64,000 nt of DNA from Posidonia oceanica (lineage: Eukaryota; Streptophyta; Magnoliopsida; Alismatales; Posidoniaceae), in the NCBI GenBank assembly GCA_037176725.1, contig JAZBRS010000014.1, positions 77,172,501 through 77,236,500 of the forward strand. The letters are read 5' to 3'. The position numbers were made by a program, and so were the translations under genes. Shown in pieces: positions 54,151 through 64,000 of this stretch (within the stretch, counting starts at the first letter, position 1; each line of letters begins with the position of its first letter). Under the pieces are notes generated by a model that was not told the origin of the DNA, ran no database searches, and worked only from the letters and a program-made list of their open reading frames with translations.

Positions 54151-57100
54151 CCTGTAACCCCTCCTGTGCTCGCAGCACGTGCTCTAATGGTTATTGATTT
54201 AACCTTGGACACCCATCGCATCCCTTACAGCTACGCCACAGAAATGTGTGCGGAAGTAACGCGATCGGGGAGGGTCTACAGGCCCCCAGCACCGGCAATT
54301 AGGCCAAATCACCCTAAACCTGCTATGCCCCCACCCTCCAACCAACCCGTAGTGGATCCAACCTCAAACCAACCTGTAGCAAGCCAAACCCCTGACCAGC
54401 CTGTAGCGGCCCAACTTCCTACCACTACCCCCTTAGAGCTTGCCAAAACAACCCCTCCTGTTACCAAAAAGAACCAACCCAAGGCAGACATAACCTCCCA
54501 ACTTAAGAAGGTCAAAGCTGACATTTCCATTTGGGACCTAATCCACACCTCTGCCGAACACCGCAAGGCTTTTCTTCGCGTGTTCCAGGTTGCCCGTGTG
54601 TCCCAGTCTATTGAGCCTTCAGCCTTGGAGAGCATGGTAGGGATGATTGCGGAGCCCCAGGTCATCTCTTTTACAAGTGATGAACTACCTCCAGCGGGGA
54701 TTAATCATAATCAACCTCTGTTCGTCACGGTTGAGTTCAAAAACTTTCGCATCCCCCTAACGCTGGTTGATAATGGGTCAGGCCTTAACGTCTGCCCCTT
54801 GCGTACTACAACCAAGCTCGGATTCAAAGCCGAGGACATCACGCCAGCCGTGAAGGGAATGACAGCTTTTGACAACACCCACCATGACGCTCTAGGGATC
54901 CTGATTATTCCTCTTACTATCGGCCTGGTCGTCTTCGATGTAGAATTCTATGTCGTCGACTTGAAGCCGAATTTCAATCTTCTGCTTGGGCGCCCTTGGC
55001 TCCACAAGCATCAGGTCCTTCCTTCGACCCTCCATCGGATGATAAAGTACCGTCGCGGCGATGATGTCATTGTCGTCATGGCGGAGAACTTTGAGAAGGA
55101 GCGGATCGAAGCAGTCTCCCCCGTGTCTTCACAAGCTATCCCGTTTGACCCCGAGACTTCTGAAGCTCTATATCGTGTTAATCGGTGCGAGCCGGTTAAC
55201 TTCATTCCTAATCTTGAACGTGTCAACTCCTTGGCCATTCATAGCAACCCCTTCCGAATGGTCGAGAATGTAAGTCACAGGTGGGGTTACGTAAAGGGTA
55301 CACCGCTCGGGCATCATGGCCAGGGGATCGCAGAGCCGATCGCAGTGGTGGAGCAGAGGAAATCTGAAGGCCTCGGTTATGAACCCAAGCTCAACGAAGA
55401 TCACTGCCTTCAGCTCAAGGATCAAGAACCAGCCATCCCCAGAGACCTCACTAACTTCACCAGTGCAGGAGTTCTGGGATCGACCAATTATCAAGCCGCG
55501 GTACCGACAGAAGACTGGGTCTGCATTGAGGACTACTACTCAGATGAGGAGCAGTCTGGCACAGTAGAGGCAGTCCCAACTGGCAGCAAGGCAATGATCA
55601 GCACAGAGGCACCGCAATCAGTATGTCCAGCTCTCCCTCTAGCAGATACAGCAGACAGCTCAGCAGGCTCTGTGGCGGAACTGGCAAGCACTCACTCTTT
55701 TGCAGCCACATCTACATCTCAAGTACATGCAGCAGCGGTACAGGAGTTAGAGACACTCCTTCTGGCAGAATCGTGCAGGCTACCTGCGGTCGCAGTCGCA
55801 CCAGTGCCACTGTCACTCTCTCTGGAGGGACAGTCGATCAATTCAGTCAGCAGTGCGACTCGGCCTACTCCAGCGGCCGCATCACTAGGAGTGCAGTCGG
55901 CGCAGTCCGCTTCGCATCTTCCTGACGCAAAGCAACAAATCTCATGGTAGGCCCCCATGGCATTAGAAGCTGCACTCTCACAGTCACAACCAGGTGCAAA
56001 GGACCAACTGAGCACCATAGTCTCCCGGCCCTTGAGCCCTCAGAAGAGCACCTCTACCTGCCTTCCACCTGCAACAGTGACTCTGGCAGCATACCCATCT
56101 GTGGCCCCGCTGACTAGTCTGTTTGGATCTCCCACGCCAAAGCTGCCATTATCAGGTGCGCCTGTGAGCCAGATCATGCAAATTCCGAGGGCAGCAATCC
56201 GTCTTGCAGCCGGGCCAGTGCCGTAGGCCCCCGGCGCCTACTACGTCGACTCACCCTCCGACGAGGAGGAAGGAGTGGCGATAGAAGCCCAGGTCGATTC
56301 ATGGATGTCCGACTTAGAGCTACTTTATCAAGAACAAATCAAGTCGATAGCAGAAGACCTGGCAGAGCATCGAGCCGCAGAAAGGAAAGGGAAAGTCGTG
56401 GTTACGGACCCCCCTCTGCAAGAAGACCATGCCTCTATCATGGCCTTAGAAGAAGGCTCGGCAGCACCGGACTCCCCTAGACCAGATGAACTCATCACTC
56501 TCCGACCAGAAGGCGGGTCTAGGTGGTTTGTGCAATACATGCCTCATTGGGGCAGCATAGCGAGCGGCAATGCCCAGATCAGCCGCCAGTCCGGCATACC
56601 CTCCACAAGCACACTAGAAGACTCAGAGGAGGAAGCACTAGCAATCCAAGCAGCTACGGTAACAGAGCAGAAAGCAGAATCAGTAGTAGAGTTGTTAGCA
56701 GCCTCAGTAGCAGGGCCATCAGCGGTATCAGCGGCAGAATCAGCAAGGCCTTCAGCAGTATCAGCAGAGCACTCAGCAGAATCAGTCAGGCCAGAGCAAA
56801 CAGTAGAAGGAGTTGCTGGGACGAAGGTCGCGCGCCGAGGCTACAAGAATACTCGAGTGAGCGTGACCATCCTGAAGCGTCACCAGGGCCAAGCAGCGGA
56901 ACATATACACTTTTTCGACATCACAAATCCTTCTTTTGAGAAAGAGATCCTCTCGGAACTTATTGCTTATGGAGAGGAGGACGATACAGGCATGGATGAG
57001 ATTGACGAACCGTTGCCCGAGTTTTGGCCCTATGACGACGACCCAGAAGGCCCCAATCTCCATGTTGAAGAAGAAACAGAGGTTGTCAACATCGGCACAG

Positions 57101-58017
57101 CTGAGGAAGTCAGAGAAGTTCGTATCAGTGCTCAGCTGTCCTCCCAGGCTCGAACAGAGTTCATCGCATTTTTGAAAGAATATGCGGATATCTTCGCCTG
57201 GAGTTACGAGGATATGGTCGGCCTTGACATAGAGATAGTGGTGCACAATCTACCCTTAAACCCGGATGCCAAGCCAGTGAAGCAGAAACTAAGAAGATGG
57301 CGACCGCAGTGGCTGCTCATGATCAAAGAAGAGATAATGAAGCAACTCAGAGTCAACTTTCTGAAGGTCGTTCTTTATCCTGAGTGGCTGGCAAACATTG
57401 TACCTGTGCCCAAGAAAGATGGCCGAGTTCGGATCTGCATCAACTATAGGGACTTGAACAAGGCGAGTCCTAAGGACGACTTCCCCTTGCCTCACATAGA
57501 CGTCCTAGTCGACAACACAGCGGGCCACAAAATGCTCTCCTTCATGGACGGCTTTTCTGGATATAATCAAGTTAAAATGGCAGAAGAAGACATGGAAAAG
57601 ACTTCATTCATCACCCCTTGGGGAGTCTTCTGCTACCAAGTCATGCCGTTCGGTCTGAAGAATGCTGGTGCGACCTATCAGAGGGCCATGACTGCGCTGT
57701 TCCACGACCTCATGCACCAAGAAGTAGAGGTCTACGTAGACGACATGATTGCTAAAACCAGAGAGCCTAAAGATCATCTTGCCTGTCTGAAAAAGCTCTT
57801 TGACCGTCTACGGAAGTACAAATTGCGCCTGAATCCCAAGAAGTGTGTATTCGGGGTTTCCTCTGGCAAGCTGCTCGGCTACATTGTTAGCCAAAGGGGG
57901 ATTGAGGTGGACCTGATGAAAGTAAAAGCCATCGTGGACATGCCACCCCCCAAAACTAAAAAGGAGGTCAGAAGTCTGCTTAGGCGTTTACAGTATATCA
58001 GTCGCTTTATTGCATAG
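54151..58017 (+). pseudogene. pro-pol: Protease, G-patch, linker and RT of Element 3 (broken)
   Basis: New frame after the deletion. Protease VDNGSGLNV, G-patch (GHHGQG, GLGYEP), stops at 55948 and 56224 in the linker, then an unbroken stretch into RT: YADIFAWSYEDM, FMDGFSGYNQV, YVDD. It keeps sense codons at both positions where Element 1 has TAG. Stops at TAG 58015 (Gln in Element 1). Confidence 0.87.
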
Positions 58018-59542
58018 CTTACGCCCATCTGTGAACCCATATTCAAGCTCCTGAAGAAGAATGCACAAATCGACTGGTGCGAGGAGTGTCAAGCTGCATT
58101 TGCCAAGATCAAGCAGCTGTTGATCAAGCCTCTTGTCTTGGTTCCCCCCTACACCAGGGAGACCTTTGCTTCTCTACCTTTCTACCACGCAGCATTCCAT
58201 GGGCGCCGTCTTGGGCCAACATGACGAATCTGGTAGAAAGGAGCGCGCCATCTATTACCTGAGCAAGAAGTTTAATTAATGCGAAGCCAGGTACAGTACA
58301 CTAGAGAAGACCTGCTTGTCCCTTGTCTGGGCTGCACAGAAGTTGAGGCACTACATGATGGCATACCCAGTTCAGCTCTTATGCCGGCATGATCCTATCA
58401 AGTTCCTTTTCCAAAAGCCGGCCATGGTAGGCAGATGTGCTAAGTGGCAGGTGTTATTATCTCAGTACGACATCACCTTTGTCACACAGAAATCCATGAA
58501 GGGTCAGGCCATGGCAGACCATCTTACTGATCTTCCTCTGCCTGAATACCAACCCCTCCAGACGCAGTTCCCTGACGAGGACATCCTCTTCGCAATGGAA
58601 GACTCTGAGGAGAAAAATCCTGAGAAACAAAAGGAATGGCAGCTCTACTTTGATGGCGCTGTCAACAAAAAGGGCCGAGGTGTAGGCACAGTGCTGACCA
58701 CGCCCTAGGGACAGATGATTCCTTTTGCGAGGAAGCTGACTTTCACCTGCACAAACAATGAAGCGGAATATGAAGCATGCATCCTAGGGTTGAAAGTCGC
58801 CCTCGAGCATAAGGCGCGGAAGCTGCATGTGCACGGTGATGCCATGCTAGTGATTTCTCAAGTGAACGGCGACTGGAGGACAAAAGATCCCAAACTTGTA
58901 CCGTATCACAAACACCTGCTGAGGTTGATGGAAGAATTTGAGAGCATCTGCTTCACATACATGAACAGAGCAAAGAACGCGTACGCAGACGCGCTAGCAA
59001 CTCTGGCATCCTGGCTCACTATACCTGAAGACAGCACAGTGGATGTATCTGTTACCCGCATTGAGCAGCCTGCATACTGCATGAACATAGAAGAGGCGGA
59101 TCCAGCAGAGGAGCAACCCTGGTATTAAGACATAAAATCTTTCCTAGAGTCTGGCAGCTTTCCTCCTGATACCGCGGCAGCAGACAAGAGAACTCTGATG
59201 CGTCTGGTGTCAAAGTATGTGTTGGGGGCTGGGCAGCTGTACAGAAGGTCATATAATCAGATGCTACTGCGCTGCCTGAACAGATCGGAGGCTGACATGC
59301 TGATGCTTCAAGTGCATGTGGGGACCTGTGGCCTGCACATGAATGGAGTCCTCCTGGCAAAGAAGATCATGCTCCAAGGATATTTCCGGCAGACCATGGA
59401 AGCAGACTGCTGCCGATTCGTGCGTAGATGCCACAACTGCCAAATCCATGGTAACTACATCAAAGCCCCCCCACAACAGCTGCACAACATGTCTTCACCA
59501 TGGCCTTTCTCCACCTGGGGGATCGATGTCATTGGCGCCATC
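58018..59542 (+). pseudogene. pol: RNase H domains and integrase start of Element 3 (broken, truncated)
   Basis: An extra base in a C run near 58142-58147 shifts the frame; stops follow at 58277 (GAA to TAA), 58706 and 59126. The second RNase H (LYFDGAVNKKG) and the integrase zinc region (CHNCQIHG) are visible. The frame runs to WGIDVIGAI and is then cut by LTR E, so two of the three catalytic integrase residues are missing here. Confidence 0.87.
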
Positions 59543-62500
59543 TGTAGCGATTCCGATCGGAATCAGGCTCGCTATCTAGCGGCGATTGAGATCCGAGGAA
59601 GAGGCTCAACTCGAAAACACTTGAAATCGAGGAGAAAAAGGAAAGATAAGACAAATCAGAGTCGCCACCACGTCTATTAACGAAAGACGAGGAAAATCGG
59701 GGTAATGCGTGAATTAACGTGCAAAACCGAGCAAGAAATGCAGAGCAAAGCAATGCAAAGGAAAACAAATGCAAACAAATGCAAATGAGATGACTCTAGC
59801 CTAGGATAAGGGCAGTACGGTCATTGCGGGCCAAAAGACAGGGTAAGGACTCCTGTTACGTGCGGGGAAGGTATTAGGCACCCCCGACACGCCCGAAAAT
59901 CAGTCTTTCTAGGCTCACGCTCGCATACGCAGGGAAATGCAGGATTGAATGCCTATGTGCCTATAAGTGCCTGAATGAATGCTCAAGGTGTGCTCTAAGT
60001 GGGAAGAAACGAAGCAAGGAAGTAAACGTGCTCTCTAAGTGCTCAGCTACGCTGTCCGTGTTCCGAATTAGGCGAAACCTAACTCGTGAGAACACCAGAC
60101 AGTAAGCATCACAGCTCTATATGCAAATGCAAGCGAAAAAGCGAAACAGCGAGAAAACCATGCAATGCAATCGACATGCAAGGGAAAACGGCGCAAAACA
60201 CGCAAAACGAGACGAGAAATGAGCAACGCACGCAAAACGATGCAAAAGAGCGAAAACGGCGCGCAAAACAAACGAGAAAGCAAGACAGCACGCAAAACAA
60301 GACAAGGGAGCAAAGGGGCACGCAAAACGAGACGAGAAAACAGAATGGCATGCAAAACGGAGCGAAAGAATAAAACCGGCACGCAAAACGAGCGAGAAAG
60401 CGAGGCAGCGCACAAAATAAGGCAAGAAGACAGATGGGCACGCAAAACGGCGCCAAAACAGCGAAGCAAAAACCTCGGAAAAGCCATGCAAAAGCAAGAA
60501 TGCAGGAAAAGATTAGAAGGGGCCAAAGGAGAGTCACTCAGGGTAGGTGTGAAGACCTACAGAGGGGAGAGTGTGCAAACGGAGGGATTACCACCTCTTT
60601 GCGACTGTTTCCCGCTAAACCGTTCCACGGTGTGTCTCGCACGCTGCCCAAAGCTCGCGATGCGATCGGATCGTGGAAAAGGGGGAAGAAAGTCACATTA
60701 AGTGGCAAATCTAGGGAAAACACAACACAAAACACACAGGAACACGTGAAACGGAGATTGGAAGATACAAGCAGAAGGGGGAGACCCTATTCTACATGCT
60801 CAAAGAGACAGAAAGCGAAAACAAGAAAAACCGTGCAAATGGCATGCAAATGGATGCAATGCAAAGGTTCAGGAGGACATACCTGGAAATCCGAGAGCCT
60901 GATCTGAAATCTGTCTGGTCCATGCTGAAGAGCGTTTTGCTGCGATCGCCTGGGCAGCTTACTTGAGAAGATCCAACGGCCGGATTGGAAGATATCGCAG
61001 CTTCAAGGCAGGAGGGCCAGAACAGGGGAGAAGAACAGATCTAGGTGTTCAGGAGGTCCTAGGGATGTGCAAGAAGGTCCTCCCAAGTGAAAGGGAGCTA
61101 AAAGTGCTTAGTGTATGCAGAAAGATGCTAGAATGCAAGACTAAATGAATGCAGGATGCATGCAAAAGCAAGAAAAGGCAAAGAAAAGAAACTGGGAAAA
61201 ACCAGGATTTCAGAAGGCATTTTGAAAAAGAAAGGGGCTAAAAATGCAAATTTTCAAGAAAACAGGGGCCCACAGGAAAGGATTTCGAAAACAGGGGAGG
61301 ACAGAGGTCTATTCGGCGAAAAACTAGGCTCAGAGTGGTGTTTTAAAAAGAGGGTATGCTTTAAAAGGGGTTTTAAAACCAAAAGGAAGGCAGAATGCAA
61401 TTTTAAGAAAACTGGGGTCTAAAATGCAATTTTTCCAGAAAACAAGGTTCCAGGGAGTCTGGGAATACTAGTGGAGGGTCTGTATGAAATTTGGTAGGCA
61501 TAGGAGCTAGAATGCAACCTAGGGGCAAAATGGTCTTTTCACATGATTTTTTAAAAGATGCAAGGCCCTATGTGTGATTTTGAAATCATGCAGGGGCTGA
61601 AAATGCAATTTTATATGGTAAATATGCTCTGAAAACACTGAAAAGGACTGACATGCAATTTCTAAAGAAAACAGGGGCCAAAATGCAATGTAGTAAGCAA
61701 AAATACATAGGGAACAGTTACTGTCCATTTAAAATGGACCTAAATGCAAGTATGCAAAAACAGGGGGGAAAATATGCAATGCAGTATGCAAAAATAAAAA
61801 ATAAAACCTAAGTTTCTGCAGTGTATGGACCTATATGCAAAATCAAAAACATGCAGGGATGCAGAATGCAATTTCATATGGTAAACTACATGCAATTAAA
61901 TGAACTGATTTACTGGGGGACCTAAGTGCAAAAATCGAAAACAGAGGGGCTGAAATGCAAAATAATACAACAGCACAGCACAGTAAAGGGACTGAAAAGC
62001 AAATACTGAAAAGCACAGATATTCAGAGCAATTTAGCATGATATTTAATTAAAAACTAAGCTGATTAAATGAACAGAGGATTAAAACGCAAAAATGAAAT
62101 AACTCAAGGCAGACATGCAATATTCACACAGAAACTTTATACTTAGAAAAATAAAGGAACAGTGTTTGGCCGGCGGTGGCTGGCACTGTAGCAGTGAGCC
62201 ACCGGCGCTCACCACCACCGGCACAGGAGGGCTGCGGGCGTCCGGACCGGCGGAGGACGATGTCGGCGATCGTGCGGAGCTCCGGAGACCAACTGGGGAC
62301 CATTCTGCTAGCCAGAGCGCGCGGAGAGCAGGAGACCGGCGCCGGAGAAGAAGGGAAGACCGGCGAGTCGAGGACGGAGCAGGAAGGCCAGAGATGCTAA
62401 TCTAAAGGGTGGGGAAGCATCGCGGGAAGAAAAGAAGACTAAGGGAGCAAGAATATACCTGTTTCCGTGGCTGAGATGTCCTCCCGACGCAGGTGGTTTC

Positions 62501-64000
62501 AGAGGTCGCCGGCGGGGCTCGTCCGGTCGCTGTGGACGCTATCTGCTGCTCGCGAGGATTAGGATCGCCTCAGAGCGACCCTCCGGAGCTTCCTGGATGG
62601 TTGGACGGCTGTTGCGAAGACTGGAGGAAGATCCGGCTGATCGTGGGTTCACAGAGGCAGCCGGAGGTCAGGGGAGTTGTCTACTGCTCCTCAGGCCGGA
62701 CGGGGACCTCTGGAAGATTGCTGGAGGTCCGGTGAGGGGTTCTGGGCGGTCGAATTGTGGTTCTGGAGGCTGTGGAGAAGATTTGGAGGTTGGGTCGGTT
62801 TCTAATCAGAGGGTGATGCAGGTGTTTGTGGTGGCGTTTGGGGTCTGTGGTGAGGGAAAGGGCTGAAGATCAGGTGGCCTGGAAAGGTGAAGTGCAGGCG
62901 AGTGTCGGGGAAGGATTTGGGGAGATGCAGTGGACTGTGGTGAAGGCAATTTCAGGAAGGAAAGTGTTGGGTTGCAGTTGGTTTCAGTGATGGGAATTCG
63001 GTTGAACTGGTGGTGTTTCTGGGTGGTGAAAGGCCGGGAAATGGTGGAGGGGAGGTACTGGGTTTCTGGGTGATCTTGGGGGATCAATTGGGAGAGGAAT
63101 GATGGCTGGAACGGGCTTGGTTTCTGAGGAAAAAGAAGAGAGAATTTCACTGGATTTTCAGAGGGTGGAGGAGGAGATTTCGGTGGGGAATTCTCTGGAT
63201 TTCTCTCGCTCTCTCTCTCGGATGGCAAAAGGAGTCCTGAAGGAGGTCGAATGCTGAGGCTTTATCAGCTGCTCTCCGGCTTGCTCGCGCGTTCTGGAAT
63301 TCGAATTCCACCGGTGCGATCCACTGCTGCTGAGGGAGACAAGCAGCCGGCGAGACGACAGGCCATTAAAGCCTCCTGGAATCGGTGCTGAGATAGGAGA
63401 GAGCGGCGAGACGCTGTAGATGAAAGGATTGGAGAGCTTGAAATTTAAACGAAGGAGGGAGAGCTGTAGCTGCCGCGGGAGAGAAAAGCTGAGAAGTTGA
63501 AGGAGGAAGAAGAAGGGTGGAGGAAGGCGGGCCGGACCGCTGCGGGCCGAGAAAAAGAAGGAAAAAATGAAGGAAAAAGAGAAATGGGCTGACGGGCCCA
63601 GTAAGGAAAAGGAAGAAAGAAAAAAGAGAAGGAAGAAAGAAAGAAAGGGAAAAGAGGAGAAATAAAATAGGAAAAAAACAAATTAAAAATAAGTAAAAAT
63701 ATTAGGGTGCTTGTGCTGTGAATTAGGATCTTAATCAGATTTTTTAATGACTTCTTTTGGTTAATTAGTGTGGTTTAAATGGGTTTTGGGCTTGATTAGG
63801 GTTTTAGGGTTTTGGTTTTGCTTTTAATTAGTTTTCACTTGATTAAATGTTTGTTAAACCTTTTTTAAATTGTTTTAAAAATTGTGTTTCCCTTGTTGGA
63901 CACTTAGGATATTGATTAGGATTTTTTAGGATTTATTTTTGTATTAATCAGGGTTGTTTTTGGGTTTTTAAGTCTTAGTCTTCTTAGGTTTTTTCCTTTC
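59543..64000 (-). repeat. LTR E, Element-1 subtype (runs off the window)
   Basis: The plus strand starts TGTAGCGATTCCGATCGG, the reverse complement of the Element 1 LTR end, and it aligns with that LTR throughout. Being on the minus strand, it is either a solo LTR or the 3' LTR of an element lying to the right. The five bases before it are CCATC, the expected target duplication. Conserved block 59787-59930, minisatellite 60185-60465, GCAT-rich region 61150-62150, hairpin 62175-62203. Confidence 0.9.
62175..62203 (-). other. LTR hairpin, LTR E
   Basis: GGTGGCT, bulge GG, CACTG, loop TAG, CAGTG, AGCCACC: 12 pairs. Same LTR position as 1812-1842 in the closely related Element 1 LTR, yet with unrelated arm sequence. 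Confidence 0.72.

Larger units (their letters stand above)
44346..59542 (+). mobile_element. Element 3: decayed Tat/Ogre-type element, cut by LTR E
   Basis: Plus strand: complete 5' LTR, duplicated PBS, leader, and gag-pol remains up to the first catalytic region of integrase at 59542, where a minus-strand LTR begins. Inserted into Element 2's 5' LTR. Its 3' part, if present, lies beyond the window. Confidence 0.9.

Overview
The window is plant nuclear repeat DNA made entirely of very large Ty3/gypsy LTR retrotransposons of the Tat/Ogre type, inserted into one another. The evidence is LTRs of 5.7-6.0 kb that begin TGTTGACACC and end CTACA; a primer binding site reading TGGCGACTCYGCTGGGGA next to the LTR; a gag-protease-G-patch-RT-RNaseH-RNaseH-integrase reading frame; an extra plant-mobile-domain-like ORF; and a tandem-repeat-rich region before the 3' LTR. 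I found no ordinary host gene, tRNA, rRNA or CRISPR. The host is probably a flowering plant with a repeat-rich genome; the species cannot be read from the sequence.

Layout. (1) Element 1, + strand, from about 1.37 kb left of the window to 26891 (about 28.3 kb in all): 5' LTR 1-4608, PBS 4610, leader, gag-pol frame 5943-14711 interrupted by two TAG codons, an extra ORF 16065-17402, a 2.8-kb repeat and hairpin region 17590-20360, PPT, and 3' LTR 20901-26891. Its LTRs differ by only about 0.6%, so it is young. (2) Element 2, - strand, is the older host of the insertions. Element 1 cuts its gag at 26892. Its 5' LTR (28638-44345) is interrupted by solo LTR B (29296-35186, perfect 5-bp target duplication AAAAC), solo LTR C (35387-41114, decayed target duplication) and then Element 3. 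(3) Element 3, + strand, 44346-59542: complete 5' LTR, a duplicated PBS, and a gag-pol with nine stops and two frameshifts, cut inside integrase. (4) LTR E, - strand, 59543 to beyond the window end, inserted into Element 3's integrase.

In an intact element the parts form one replication machine. The LTR drives and ends the genomic RNA, the PBS and PPT prime the two DNA strands, Gag packages, the protease matures, RT and the two RNase H domains copy, and integrase inserts. Element 1 looks structurally complete, but its two stops would require readthrough or help in trans.

The most unusual content is structural. At 19446-20360 Element 1 carries a hierarchical set of inverted repeats. Small hairpins with covarying stems sit inside larger stems whose arm sequences differ from unit to unit yet remain complementary, and a 9-bp stem encloses the series. 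A second positionally conserved hairpin with different but self-complementary arms occurs in all six LTR lineages here. Other points are an inverted repeat bracketing the PPT/LTR junction and a ladder of PBS-like sites that suggests how the LTRs may grow.
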